DNA from: Gordonia hongkongensis
Lineage (GTDB): Bacteria > Actinomycetota > Actinomycetes > Mycobacteriales > Mycobacteriaceae
DNA length: 64,000 nt
Direction of reading: 5' to 3'
NCBI RefSeq assembly: GCF_023078355.1
Contig: NZ_CP095552.1
Location: 1,612,001-1,676,000, forward strand
Shown: positions 20,450 through 29,242 of the stretch, piece by piece
How the letters are laid out: every line of letters starts with the position of its first letter
Position numbering within the stretch: the stretch's first letter is position 1
Made by a program: the position numbers and the translations under genes
The notes under the pieces: generated by a model
What the model was told of the DNA's origin: nothing
The model's input: the letters and a program-made list of their open reading frames with translations, nothing else
The model's database searches: none

Positions 20450-20649
20450 GCTGTCACTCTCGCGGCCGGCGGGCGAGGGGTCCAATACGAAACCGGGATC
20501 GCTGCGATAGCCGTTGCGTATGAGCGCGGAGGGGTCGATCGGGGCGGAACCTCGATAGATTTGTCCCCGCGGCACTCACCACGGGCCGGCGCTTCGCGAC
20601 CGGTTGCCCGACGACCGTCACCCCGCCGCCCTCGAAAGGACTCCGATAC

Positions 20650-21411
20650 ATGTCATCGCACCCGCCCGCCGCCGCGTTGCTGGAGGGTCGTACCGCCGTC
20701 GTGACCGGCGGAGCCCAGGGCATCGGTTTCGAGATCGCCCGCTCGTTCGTCGACGCCGGCGCGCGAGTCGTGCTCGGTGACCTCAGCCTCGACGCCGCGC
20801 AGGCGGCCGCGGACGAACTCGGCGGCCGCGACGTGGCCCGCGCGGTGAGGTGCGACGTCGTCGACGCGGGCGAGGTCGACGCGCTGCTCGCGGCCGCGGT
20901 CGACGGGTTCGGGTCACTCGATGTGCTGGTGAACAACGCCGGGATCACCCGGGACGCGACGATGCGCACCATGACCGAAGACGATTTCGATCAGGTCATC
21001 TCGGTGCATCTCAAAGGCACCTGGAACGGCACACGCAAGGCGGCGGCGATCATGCGCGAGGCCAAGCGTGGTGCGATCGTGAACATCTCGTCGCTGTCGG
21101 GCAAGGTCGGCATGGTCGGGCAGACCAACTACTCGGCCGCCAAGGCGGGCATCGTCGGCCTCACCAAGGCCGCGGCCAAGGAGATGGCCCATCACGGCGT
21201 GCGGGTCAACGCGATCCAGCCCGGCCTCATCCGGTCGGCGATGACCGAGGCGATGCCGCAGAAAGCGTGGGACCAGAAGATGGCGGAGATCCCGATGCGG
21301 CGCGCCGGCGAGGTCGGTGAGGTCGCGAGCGTCGCGCTGTTCCTGGCGTGTGACATGTCGTCGTACATGACGGGCACCGTCCTCGAGGTGACCGGCGGCC
21401 GTTTCATGTGA
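20650..21411 (+). CDS. SDR oxidoreductase, FabG-like
   Basis: This 253-residue classical SDR has [12 protein letters not shown] (nucleotide loop), VNNAGITRD and [10 protein letters not shown] with the catalytic Ser. [19 protein letters not shown] carries the Tyr and Lys, and VTGGRFM forms the C-terminus. LGDLSLD after strand 2 places an Asp where NAD-dependent enzymes have one. The family covers 3-oxoacyl-ACP/CoA reductases and 3-hydroxyacyl-CoA dehydrogenases. Here, 45 bp upstream of a thiolase, the oxidative CoA-ester role is likelier. The ribosome site GAAAGG lies before ATG 20650. Confidence 0.88.
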   Translation: MSSHPPAAALLEGRTAVVTGGAQGIGFEIARSFVDAGARVVLGDLSLDAAQAAADELGGRDVARAVRCDVVDAGEVDALLAAAVDGFGSLDVLVNNAGITRDATMRTMTEDDFDQVISVHLKGTWNGTRKAAAIMREAKRGAIVNISSLSGKVGMVGQTNYSAAKAGIVGLTKAAAKEMAHHGVRVNAIQPGLIRSAMTEAMPQKAWDQKMAEIPMRRAGEVGEVASVALFLACDMSSYMTGTVLEVTGGRFM

Positions 21412-21456
21412 CCGCCGGCCCTGCTCCACGCCTCCTCTGACACCGAAAGGTCACCC

Positions 21457-22716
21457 ATGCGCGACGTCGTCATCTGCGAACCGGTCCGTACCCCGATCGG
21501 CCGTTACGGCGGGATGTTCAAGAATCTCACCGCCGTTGATCTCGGGGTCGCCGCGCTGACGGGGATGCTCGACCGGACCGGACTCGACCCGGAGAAGGTC
21601 GAGGACGTCATCCTCGGTCACTGCAACGGGAACAGCGAGGCGCCCGCCCTGGGACGAGTCATCGCACTCGATGCCGGGTTGCCGATCACAGTGGGCGGCA
21701 TGCACATCGATCGTCGTTGCGGGTCGGGACTACAGGCCGTCATCCAGGCCGCCTACCAGGTGTCATCGGGGGACAACGACGTCGTGGTCGCCGGCGGTGC
21801 CGAGTCGATGAGCAACGCGTCGTTCTACTCGGTGGACATGCGGTGGGGCGGGGCCCGGACCGGAATTGCCATGCACGACAGCCTCGTCCGGGCGCGCTCG
21901 ACCGCCGGCGGCAAGAACTACCCGGTGCCCGGCGGAATGATCGAGACGGCCGAGAACCTGCGCAAGGACTACGAGATCTCCCGGGAAGAACAGGACGAAC
22001 TGGCTGTGGCATCGCACGAACGAGCGGTGCGGGCCCAGAAGGATGGCGTACTGGCCGAGGAGATCATCCCGGTCACCGTGGCTTCCGGTGCGAGTGGGCC
22101 CGCTCGCTCCGCTCCCGGCGCCCGGTCTGGTGACCGGGTCATCGACACCGACGAGCATCCACGCCCGGATGTCTCGGTCGAATCGCTGTCGAAGCTGAAG
22201 CCGATCATGGGCAAGACCGACCCGGACGCGACCGTGACGGCGGGCAACGCCAGCGGTCAGAACGACGCCGCGTCGATGGCGATCGTGACCACACCCGAGG
22301 TCGCGGAGAAGCTGGGTCTACGCCCGCTGGTGAAGCTGGTGTCATGGGGTCTGGCGGGGGTACCGCCGCGCACCATGGGGATCGGGCCGGTCCCCGCGAC
22401 CGAGAAGGCCCTGGCAAAGGCCGGACTGACACTCGCCGACATCGATGTCATCGAGTTGAACGAGGCATTCGCGGCCCAGGCACTCGCGGTCACCCGCGAG
22501 TGGGGTTTCGGCCGGTTCGGTGCCGGCGGCGATTTCGACCGCACCAACGTCCACGGCTCGGGCATCTCGCTGGGCCACCCGGTCGGCGCCACCGGCGGAC
22601 GCATGCTGGCCTCCCTGGCGCGTGAACTGCACCGGCGCGAGGCCCGCTACGGCCTGGAGACCATGTGCATCGGCGGTGGCCAGGGCCTCGCCGCGGTCTT
22701 CGAACGCGTCAGCTGA
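21457..22716 (+). CDS. Thiolase (acetyl-CoA acetyltransferase type) with an in-frame repeat insert
   Basis: This 419-residue thiolase has IDRRCGSGLQA with the nucleophile Cys, NEAFAAQA, GHPVGATGGR with the His, and TMCIGGGQG with the second Cys. It is longer than most relatives because a Ser/Ala/Gly/Arg-rich stretch (ASGASGPARSAPGARSGD) sits between EEIIPVTV and the conserved DTDEHPRPD. That stretch is encoded by 22097–22122, a sequence identical on the opposite strand to an intergenic repeat at 24609–24634. The insert falls in a surface loop and all catalytic residues are intact, so activity is likely. It pairs with the SDR 45 bp upstream. Confidence 0.92.
   Translation: MRDVVICEPVRTPIGRYGGMFKNLTAVDLGVAALTGMLDRTGLDPEKVEDVILGHCNGNSEAPALGRVIALDAGLPITVGGMHIDRRCGSGLQAVIQAAYQVSSGDNDVVVAGGAESMSNASFYSVDMRWGGARTGIAMHDSLVRARSTAGGKNYPVPGGMIETAENLRKDYEISREEQDELAVASHERAVRAQKDGVLAEEIIPVTVASGASGPARSAPGARSGDRVIDTDEHPRPDVSVESLSKLKPIMGKTDPDATVTAGNASGQNDAASMAIVTTPEVAEKLGLRPLVKLVSWGLAGVPPRTMGIGPVPATEKALAKAGLTLADIDVIELNEAFAAQALAVTREWGFGRFGAGGDFDRTNVHGSGISLGHPVGATGGRMLASLARELHRREARYGLETMCIGGGQGLAAVFERVS
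22097..22122. repeat. 26-nt core of the 36-bp repeat, inside a thiolase gene
   Basis: The segment starts GGCCCGCTCGCTCC and ends CTCCCGGCGCC. It is the exact reverse complement of 24609–24634 in the noncoding gap downstream of the LysR tandem. It translates in frame to Pro/Ala/Arg/Ser-rich residues and adds about 12 residues to the enzyme. Confidence 0.85.
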
Positions 22717-22726
22717 CCCCGAGACT

Positions 22727-22765
22727 CACCGGGCCCCACCTGATCCGCACCGGTGGGGCCCGGTG
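22727..22765. terminator. Bidirectional stem-loop between thiolase and LysR
   Basis: CACCGGGCCCCACC (22727–22740) and GGTGGGGCCCGGTG (22752–22765) form a perfect 14-bp stem with an 11-nt loop. It sits in the 58-bp convergent gap and likely ends transcription from both sides. Confidence 0.75.
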
Positions 22766-22774
22766 TTCCACCCG

Positions 22775-23647
22775 TCACCCCGCAGTTTCGCGGACGAGGT
22801 CGACGAAGGCCTGACCGACGGCCGACAGCGACGGCGGGTGGAATGCGATGGCAAAGGGTCGCACCACATTCGGTTCGATCTCACGGATCACGACCGGTTC
22901 GTCGGCCGACTCCGCCACCGATCGTTCGAGTAGAGTGCCGCCGATTCCGGACTCCACCATCGGGAGCCGTTCCTCGCGGATCTCCGACAGCACGGCCAGC
23001 GGCGGGCGGACGCCCCCGACGCGGATCGCCTCCTCGAACTCGTCGGCCACCGAGTAGCCGCGCGGCACGAACACCATCGGGATCGCCGGCAGATTGTTCA
23101 GCGGGATCGGGCCCACGGGTACATCGGTGCCCTGCGGGTAGACGAGCACGTGTTCGTGTTCGCCGATCACGATCACCTCGAGGTCGTCGCCGGCGATGGG
23201 TAGGTGGGCGACGGCGAACTCGCAATGACCGTCCTCGATGGCCGACGCGGCCCTGGTCTCGTCGCGTAACTCGCCGAGTCGCACCGAAACCCGCGGATAG
23301 GCGGCCCGGAACCGGGCGACCAGATCGACGACGGGCCCGACCGCGGTCGCGGCGAAGGCCAGGATCTCGAGGTGGCCGGTGAGTTCGTCCGCCGAGGCGG
23401 AGAGCAGATCGTCGACGGCGTCCATGTCGCGCACGATCTGTCGCGCGGGACCGACCATCGTGCGCCCGGCCGCCGACAGGACCATCCCGCGACCGATGCG
23501 GTGGAACAGCTGGACTCCGAGTTCGCGTTCGAGCGCCCGGAGTGCTTGGGACACGGTGGGTTGCGCGACACCGAGAGCCGACGCGGCCCCGCCGATGCCC
23601 TTGTTCTCGACCACCGCCAGGAAGTACTCGACCTGTCGCAATTCCAT
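22775..23647 (-). CDS. LysR-family transcriptional regulator
   Basis: The 290-residue protein begins MELRQVEYFLAVVENKG, the standard LysR wing-helix start. The recognition helix region is ALGVAQPTVSQALRALE. A linker helix and a periplasmic-binding-protein-like effector domain (about 90–290) follow. It lies 6 bp after another LysR gene in the same direction and converges on the thiolase. It probably controls the adjacent acyl-CoA catabolic genes in response to a pathway metabolite; both target and ligand are inferred. No strong ribosome site is visible, so translation may be coupled to the upstream gene. Confidence 0.88.
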   Translation of the reverse strand: MELRQVEYFLAVVENKGIGGAASALGVAQPTVSQALRALERELGVQLFHRIGRGMVLSAAGRTMVGPARQIVRDMDAVDDLLSASADELTGHLEILAFAATAVGPVVDLVARFRAAYPRVSVRLGELRDETRAASAIEDGHCEFAVAHLPIAGDDLEVIVIGEHEHVLVYPQGTDVPVGPIPLNNLPAIPMVFVPRGYSVADEFEEAIRVGGVRPPLAVLSEIREERLPMVESGIGGTLLERSVAESADEPVVIREIEPNVVRPFAIAFHPPSLSAVGQAFVDLVRETAG

Positions 23648-23653
23648 GGCGTG

Positions 23654-24565
23654 TCACCAATCCCGTGGTTCGGCGGGGTCCGGCGCGATCCCGCAGTGGA
23701 CCTTCGCCGCGGAGATGAAGGCGAGGGCGGCCGGCGAGGGGAGCCCGGATCGCAGCACGAGACCCCATGGTCGGGTGAGCGGTGGGTCGAGCGCGATCCG
23801 GCGGAGTCCCGCAAGCTGTCGGTCGGCCACGGTGCGTGGGAGAACCGTTGCGCCCGTGCCCTTCTTGACCAGACTCCACACCGCGGACGGTAACTGGCAG
23901 TCGACCACCACGTTCTTGGCGTTGTCGTCGAGGAGTCCGCCGAGGAGTTCCGCGCTGATCGGGTCGCTGTGATCGACGACGAGTGGCAGCGAGCGCACCG
24001 CCGACTGCGGTATCGGTTCGGGCAGACCGTCGGCGAGCGTCGTCGGCGCCGCGACGATGAGTTCCTGCTCGGCCATCGGGATGGCGGTGAAGGTCGCGTG
24101 CTCGGCGGCCGAGTCCATGATCCCGATCTCGGCGTCCCCGGATCGCAACGCCGACAACACCCCGGTGGGACTGTCGGCGGAGACGACTCGAACCGACAAG
24201 CGTGGGAACCGTTCCCGGAACAGTCGGACGATGTTGACCACCGGGTCCACACTGAACGCCGCGTAGGTCACGATGTCGACGCGACCGGCGCGCAGTTCCC
24301 GAACCGCGTCGACCTTGGCCTTGGCGCGGTCGACGTCGGCCAGGATGCGCCGGGCGGCTACGTCGAGTTTGCGTCCGGCCTCGGTGAGTTCGAGGCGTCG
24401 TCCGGTGCGGTCGAACAGGGTGACGCCGAGACGTCTCTCGAGCGTGCGGATCGCCTGGGACAGCGACGGCTGTGAGATGTAGAGCGACTGGGCGGCCTTC
24501 GTGATGCCGCCGTGGTCGACCACGGCGACGAAGTAGGTCACGAGGTGCAGGTCCACCCCGGTCAC
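23654..24565 (-). CDS. LysR-family transcriptional regulator
   Basis: This is a 303-residue LysR protein with DNA-binding region YFVAVVDHGGITKAAQSLY then SQPSLSQAIRTLE, followed by the linker helix and effector domain. GTG 24565 is used; a GTG three codons later is equally possible. It is the upstream member of a tandem LysR pair sharing only the general fold with its partner. Two related regulators in one transcript may heterodimerise or answer different inducers. Its promoter region contains two copies of a 36-bp repeat (24571–24636). Confidence 0.88.
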   Translation of the reverse strand: MTGVDLHLVTYFVAVVDHGGITKAAQSLYISQPSLSQAIRTLERRLGVTLFDRTGRRLELTEAGRKLDVAARRILADVDRAKAKVDAVRELRAGRVDIVTYAAFSVDPVVNIVRLFRERFPRLSVRVVSADSPTGVLSALRSGDAEIGIMDSAAEHATFTAIPMAEQELIVAAPTTLADGLPEPIPQSAVRSLPLVVDHSDPISAELLGGLLDDNAKNVVVDCQLPSAVWSLVKKGTGATVLPRTVADRQLAGLRRIALDPPLTRPWGLVLRSGLPSPAALAFISAAKVHCGIAPDPAEPRDW

Positions 24566-24570
24566 TCTAT

Positions 24571-24636
24571 CCGGCGCCGGGAGCGGACCGAGCGGGCCGA
24601 ATCAGCCCGGCGCCGGGAGCGGAGCGAGCGGGCCGA
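24571..24636. repeat. Two tandem copies of a 36-bp GC-rich repeat
   Basis: Copies begin at 24573 and 24609 (GGCGCCGGGAGCGGA…CGAGCGGGCCGAAT), exactly 36 bp apart with one difference in the 26-nt core (C against G). They fill most of the gap between the enoyl-CoA hydratase and the LysR gene. The core recurs in the thiolase gene at 22097–22122, and a close variant occurs at 50421–50447. Confidence 0.85.
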
Positions 24637-24658
24637 ATGAGTACTGCGCCCGGATCTG

Positions 24659-25420
24659 TCACTTGCCGGTCCAGCGCGGCGCGCGTTTCTCGGCGAAGGC
24701 GACCGCACCTTCCTTGGCGTCGTCGGAGACGAACACCGGACCGAGGAAGTCCCACTGCTTCTTGATGAGTTCGGGATCGGTGTAGCCGATCGCCATGGAG
24801 GTGACCTGTTTGGTGGCGCGGACGGCGAGGGGGCCGTTGGCGGCGATGACGGCGGCCAGTTCGCGGGCCCCGGCGAGTGCCTCGCCGGGTTCGGTGATCC
24901 GGTTGACCAGGCCGAACTGGTGGGCGCGTGCCGCGGTGAGCGGGTCGCCGGTGAGCGCGAGTTCCATGGCGAGCTGGTAGGGGAGGATCTTCGGGAGGCG
25001 TAGGAGGCCACCGGCGGCGGCGGCGAGTCCGCGCTTGACCTCGGGGATGCCGAACTTGGAGTCGTTTGCCGCGACGACGAGGTCCGCCGACAACGCGAGT
25101 TCGCATCCGCCGGCCAGCGCCCAGCCCTCGACGGCGGCGATGAGGGGCTTGGTCGGCGGGGCCTCGGTGAGGCCGCCGAACCCGCGTCCGTCCAGCGCGA
25201 CCTTCTCGCCGCGAGCGAAGGCCTTGAGGTCCATCCCGGCGCAGAACGTGCCACCGGCACCGGTGATGATGCCGATGGTGAGGTCGTCGCGCGAATCGAG
25301 TTCGTCGATCGCGGCGGCGATACCCTCCGACACCTCGAGATTCACGGCGTTCTTCGCCTCGGGGCGGTTGATCGTGATGACGGCGACGCCGTCGGCGAAC
25401 TCGGTGAGCACGGCACTCAT
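24659..25420 (-). CDS. Enoyl-CoA hydratase (crotonase family)
   Basis: This 253-residue crotonase hydrates trans-2-enoyl-CoA. The oxyanion-hole region reads GTFCAGMDLKAF and EGWALAGGCELAL, and FGIPEVKRGLAA contains the Glu equivalent to the second catalytic acid. ATG 25420 has AGGAG about 6 nt upstream. It supplies the hydration step missing from the other genes of the 10.9–22.7 kb cluster, and the LysR pair lies directly downstream. Isomerase or other crotonase chemistry cannot be excluded from sequence alone. Confidence 0.9.
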   Translation of the reverse strand: MSAVLTEFADGVAVITINRPEAKNAVNLEVSEGIAAAIDELDSRDDLTIGIITGAGGTFCAGMDLKAFARGEKVALDGRGFGGLTEAPPTKPLIAAVEGWALAGGCELALSADLVVAANDSKFGIPEVKRGLAAAAGGLLRLPKILPYQLAMELALTGDPLTAARAHQFGLVNRITEPGEALAGARELAAVIAANGPLAVRATKQVTSMAIGYTDPELIKKQWDFLGPVFVSDDAKEGAVAFAEKRAPRWTGK

Positions 25421-25454
25421 GGGGACTCCTGGAGTTGGTGGACGGGACGGGCGG

Positions 25455-26579
25455 TCAGGTGTTCTCGGATGTGGAGATCTGTTGCGGCTCAGCCGGTGTG
25501 GGCTCGCCGGCGGCAAACCAGCGGATCGGCTCCGGGGTGGTCGGATCGGTCGCCGTCTCATCGGGAACGCGGGCGTCGAGGACGCCGCGTTCCTGCAGGA
25601 CGACGAGATGGGCGTGGGTCTCCCGCAACGCGAGTCGGCTGAGGGTGAGGGACAGCTCCTCGAACGGACGCGACCACGTCACCGACCGGGTGATCTCCCA
25701 GGCCGTGCTCTCCGGATACCGGGTCACGGTCGAGGCGATCTCATCGAGCCGCTCCTGGTGATGCGTGAGGAGACCGGTGACGCGGTCGCCGAGGCCTCGG
25801 AACCGGTACTCGTGGGACGGCAGCGCCTCGTGGTCACGCATCTTCTCGGTGTTGGCCAGCGAGATCAGGTAGTCGGCGAGGGGACTGTCGGTCTGCATGG
25901 GATTGGTCGAGATGTTCGGACTGATCCGCGGCAGCAGGTGGTCGCCGGTGAAGACGATGCCGGCGGTGTCGTCGGCGAAGCAGAGGTGCCCCGCGGTGTG
26001 GCCCGGGGTCCAGACGGCGCGGAGATCCCAGCCGGGGATGTCGAGCGGGGCGTCCCCGGTCAGCTCGCGGTCGACGGTCCGCCCGTCGGGCAGGCGGATG
26101 AAACCGACCAGCCCCTCGTCGGCGACCTCGGTCGGTGCGCCGAGAGCGCGGAGTTCGGATCGCGCCTGGCCGAGTTGGGTCTCCACCTCGGTATCGGAGT
26201 AGTGGCGCAGGTACCGGGAATCGTTGCGATGCATCCACAGCTCGGCGTCCACGTGCTCGAGTAGACGCGGCACGAGCCCGAAATGGTCGGGGTGCAGATG
26301 GGTCACGCCGATGGACCTGATGTCGGCGAGGTCGTGGCCGGTGGAGCGGATGCCTGCGACGAGGATGTCCCACGACTTGTCGGACGGCCAGCCGGCGTCG
26401 ATCAGTGCGAGACCGCCGTCGGGCAATCCGAGGGCGTAGACCAGGACGTATCGCAACGGATTGGATCCCATGGGGACCGGGATCGACCACAGCTGCGGCC
26501 GGACCTCCTCGACCGGGGGCAACACCTTGTCGGCCCAGGCCTGCTTCTGCAGCGTGCCGGTGACCTCGATCGTGCCCAT
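25455..26579 (-). CDS. Metallo-beta-lactamase-fold hydrolase
   Basis: The 374-residue protein has the MBL zinc motif THLHPDH (His94, His96, Asp98, His99). Further metal ligands appear in TPGHTAGH and in FTGDHLLPRI, and the C-terminal part is helical as in glyoxalase II/thioesterase-like relatives. ATG 26579 has GGGAGG 5–6 nt upstream and is preferred to the longer frame. It sits 34 bp upstream of the enoyl-CoA hydratase on the same strand. It may therefore hydrolyse a CoA thioester or lactone in that pathway, but the substrate is unknown. Confidence 0.85.
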   Translation of the reverse strand: MGTIEVTGTLQKQAWADKVLPPVEEVRPQLWSIPVPMGSNPLRYVLVYALGLPDGGLALIDAGWPSDKSWDILVAGIRSTGHDLADIRSIGVTHLHPDHFGLVPRLLEHVDAELWMHRNDSRYLRHYSDTEVETQLGQARSELRALGAPTEVADEGLVGFIRLPDGRTVDRELTGDAPLDIPGWDLRAVWTPGHTAGHLCFADDTAGIVFTGDHLLPRISPNISTNPMQTDSPLADYLISLANTEKMRDHEALPSHEYRFRGLGDRVTGLLTHHQERLDEIASTVTRYPESTAWEITRSVTWSRPFEELSLTLSRLALRETHAHLVVLQERGVLDARVPDETATDPTTPEPIRWFAAGEPTPAEPQQISTSENT

Positions 26580-26705
26580 CCAGCCTCCCGCCGGGTCCGT
26601 CGCGTGGTGATACCGCTGATGATCGTTGCAGTGATCAACAGTCATCCGATCACGAGAGGCGATCGCGCTCAAGCTGTGGGCGGCTCAGACATCCTGAGGT
26701 AGGAC

Positions 26706-27491
26706 CTATGGATCCAGGTCGGCGAGTCCGGCCGCGGCGCCGTCGCAGCTCGCCGCGACGTCGTGAACCAGTCGCCCGGTGAGTTCCGGTTGGATGAGCG
26801 GGAAGAGATGGCTCGCCCCGGGGACGATGGTCAGCGACGCGTGCTGTGCTGCCTCGACGAAACGTTGTTCGTGGACCCGGAACTGGTCTCGGCTACCGTT
26901 GACGAACATCGTTCGGCCGGGGTAGCGCCGGACCTCGCCGAGCGCGTCGAACCGCTTGATCTCGGCGACGACGTCGGCGATCGACCCCAGTGCCAGTCCG
27001 CCGATCTCCATGTCGGCGGACACCTGACGTCCCACGGCGAGGCGGGTGGCCACCTGACTGATGATCGCCGCCTGACGCGGCAGGAACGCGGTGACCGCAC
27101 CGAACGTCTCGAACGGCGCGGCCAGCAGCGGACTGGGCTGCGCGGTCGCGCACATCGGGACGAGGGCCGCGACGGCTTCCGGATGGCGTCCGGCGACCGC
27201 CATCGCCACGTAGCCGCCCATCGACATCCCGGCCACGACCGCCGGCCGGCCGAACCCGCTGATCTCGGCGAGCACGGCGTCCACCGCGCCGGACATCGTG
27301 AACGTCTCGTCGCGGCGCTGCCCGTGGCCAGGGAGGTCGGGGGTGGCGACCGCGCGCCTCGGGTCGGGACCGGCCACAGCCGCCGCGACCCGGTGCAGGG
27401 TCCCGCCGCTCACGCGCAAACCGTGGACGAGGACGACGGGCGTGGGTTCGACCACCGGCGCGTCGACGGGAACGGGTGCGGGCTCGGCCAT
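26706..27491 (-). CDS. Alpha/beta-fold hydrolase
   Basis: This 261-residue hydrolase opens with VVLVHGLRVSGGT (oxyanion HG), continues with LPGHGQR, and has the nucleophile elbow GMSMGG with Ser90. It ends with the catalytic His in PGASHLFPL. There is no signal peptide, so it is cytoplasmic. The substrate is unknown (ester, lactone or C–C bond). It lies between the ARE-type ABC-F gene (56 bp upstream) and the MBL hydrolase on the same strand. Confidence 0.85.
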   Translation of the reverse strand: MAEPAPVPVDAPVVEPTPVVLVHGLRVSGGTLHRVAAAVAGPDPRRAVATPDLPGHGQRRDETFTMSGAVDAVLAEISGFGRPAVVAGMSMGGYVAMAVAGRHPEAVAALVPMCATAQPSPLLAAPFETFGAVTAFLPRQAAIISQVATRLAVGRQVSADMEIGGLALGSIADVVAEIKRFDALGEVRRYPGRTMFVNGSRDQFRVHEQRFVEAAQHASLTIVPGASHLFPLIQPELTGRLVHDVAASCDGAAAGLADLDP

Positions 27492-27547
27492 CGCACGCAG
27501 TATGCCGCCGAACGGTTCTCGACGCCGCCGGCGTCACCGACTGTTCG

Positions 27548-29152
27548 TCAGCGGTCTGCTTCGACGTCGGTTTGTTCGGCACCGGTCTGCCCCGGCGTTC
27601 CCGCCGGTTCGCCCGGTGGGGGCACCGGTGACACGCGCCGACCGATGCCGATGCGGTCGAGGAACCCGGCATCGTGGGAGACGACCAGCAACGCACCGGT
27701 CCAGGCCTCGAGTGCGTCCACGAGTTGCGTGACGGTGTCGAGATCGAGGTTGTTCGTCGGCTCGTCGAGGATCAGCAGCTTGGGTGTCGGGTCACCGAGC
27801 AGTGCGTCGGCCAGTGCGACGCGCAGCCGTTCGCCGCCGGACAGTTCGGCGAGTGCGCGATCGGCGCGCGCACCCCGGAACAGGAACCGCGCGAGATGCG
27901 CCCGCACCTCCTGCGTCGAGATGTCCGGGTGGGTCCGCGCGAGGTGCTCGGCGATCGAGACGGTCGGGTCGGGGAAGGTGATCTGCTGCGGCACGAAGGC
28001 GAACGGTACGACGACGGATTCGGAGACGATCAACTCCGCGATCAGTGTCGATTTCCCGGAACCGTTGGGCCCCACCAGAGCCACCCGCTCGGGTCCGTCC
28101 ATGCGCAGGCGGTCGTCGACGGCGATCTGGGCGCGCGGGGCCACTTCCGGCGTCGGCACGACGATCCGCGCGGTGCGGTCGGTGCGGATGTCCTCGCGGG
28201 CCTCGTCGAGACGTGTTGCCGCAGAGGCCACGTCGTCACGATGGGCGTTGCGCAGTTTGCCCGCCGACACCTGCGCCTCGCTCCGGCGGTTGTGTGCCAC
28301 GATCTTCGGCACCCGCTTCTCCCGCTCGGCTGTCGCGCCCGTCCGGGCCCGCCGATCGAGTTTGATCAACGCCTCGGTCATCTCGCGGCGCTGCTTGCGC
28401 AGATCGCCGGCCGCGGTGGCAACCGCTGCCTCGGCGGCGTCTTGTTCGGCGTCGATGATCTCGCGGTACCGGGAGTAGGGGCCGCCGAACAGCCGCACCC
28501 GACCTCGGTACAGCTCGACTGTCGTATCGACACGTTCGAGGAGTTCGAGGTCGTGACTGACCACGACCACCGTGCCAGGGAACGACTCGATGGCGTCGAA
28601 AAGCCGGGCGCGGGAGTCGATGTCGAGGTTGTTGGTCGGTTCGTCGAGGAGCAGGATCGTCGGGTCGGCGATGAGTGCGGCGACGATCGCCAGCAGGGTC
28701 GCCTCCCCGCCGGACATGGCGCCGACCGTGCGGTCGAGGTCGGGCGGCAGTCCCATCTGCTCGAGGAGTCCGATGGCACGCTCCTCGACGCCCCAGTCGT
28801 CCCCAACTGCGTCGAAGTCCTGCGGATCTACCGAACCGCTCTCGATTCGTCGTATCGCACAACGAATCTCGTCGATGCCGAGGGCGTGCGCCACGGTCGA
28901 CGACGGGTCGGACTGCGGGTCCTGCACGACCACAGCGACATCGGTCGTCGACGTGTCGCCTGCGATCGTGATGCTGCCCGACGCCGGGCGTGATCGACCG
29001 GCGATCAGGCCGAGGAGGGTGGACTTGCCCGCACCGTTCGCGCCGATGAGGGAGTAGGTCTCGGCGCCCAGGGCGAGGTCGAGGTGTTCGAAGACGACTG
29101 TCCCGTCGGGCCAGGCGAACGAGACGTCGGACAGCACGATGGAAGACGGCAT
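27548..29152 (-). CDS. ABC-F ribosomal protection protein (antibiotic-resistance type)
   Basis: The 534-residue protein has two ABC cassettes and no membrane helix. Walker A GANGAGKST (37–45), a degenerate signature MSGGEATLL and LLLDEPTNNLD form the first. GPNGSGKST, LSGGERLRV and LILDEPTNNLD form the second. The interdomain linker (DAEQDAAEAAVATAAGDLRK to about RRSEAQVSAGKLR) is long and charged, as in ABC-F factors that reach into the peptidyl-transferase centre. Resistance to macrolides, lincosamides or related drugs is inferred. AGGAG lies 5 nt before ATG 29152. The 90-nt leader holds a 3-codon ORF and a three-way-junction structure, which suggests translation attenuation. Confidence 0.85.
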   Translation of the reverse strand: MPSSIVLSDVSFAWPDGTVVFEHLDLALGAETYSLIGANGAGKSTLLGLIAGRSRPASGSITIAGDTSTTDVAVVVQDPQSDPSSTVAHALGIDEIRCAIRRIESGSVDPQDFDAVGDDWGVEERAIGLLEQMGLPPDLDRTVGAMSGGEATLLAIVAALIADPTILLLDEPTNNLDIDSRARLFDAIESFPGTVVVVSHDLELLERVDTTVELYRGRVRLFGGPYSRYREIIDAEQDAAEAAVATAAGDLRKQRREMTEALIKLDRRARTGATAEREKRVPKIVAHNRRSEAQVSAGKLRNAHRDDVASAATRLDEAREDIRTDRTARIVVPTPEVAPRAQIAVDDRLRMDGPERVALVGPNGSGKSTLIAELIVSESVVVPFAFVPQQITFPDPTVSIAEHLARTHPDISTQEVRAHLARFLFRGARADRALAELSGGERLRVALADALLGDPTPKLLILDEPTNNLDLDTVTQLVDALEAWTGALLVVSHDAGFLDRIGIGRRVSPVPPPGEPAGTPGQTGAEQTDVEADR

Positions 29153-29160
29153 GAGCGCTC

Positions 29161-29234
29161 CTGAAGTGGGTCGGGTACACCGACAGGGCGTCGGTGGGGT
29201 CCGTCGGCGGTGCCGACGGCCGGGGCCACTTCAG
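29161..29234 (-). ncRNA. Three-way-junction leader RNA of the ABC-F gene
   Basis: Read on the minus strand, P1 pairs CUGAAGUGG (29234–29226) with CCACUUCAG (29169–29161), 9 bp. P2 is CCGUCGGC-ACC-GCCGACGG (29219–29201), 8 bp. P3 is CACCGAC-GCCCU-GUCGGUG (29196–29178), 7 bp. All three stems are perfect. The last bases of P1 (CAG) are the first part of the CAGGAG ribosome site of the ABC-F gene. The stop codon of a 3-codon upstream ORF lies in the first strand of P1. This arrangement predicts that P1 limits translation initiation and that a ribosome held on the micro-ORF opens it. Existence of the fold is read from sequence; function is inferred. Confidence 0.65.
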
Positions 29235-29242
29235 TTCTTCAT
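29231..29242 (-). CDS. Three-codon upstream ORF (Met-Lys-Asn-stop)
   Basis: ATG AAG AAC TGA lies immediately 5' of the leader hairpin, with AGGAG at 29259–29255, 12 nt upstream (longer than optimal). Its TGA is inside the first strand of stem P1. Short leader ORFs are common ahead of inducible ribosome-protection genes, but nothing proves this one is translated. Confidence 0.35.
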   Translation of the reverse strand: MKN

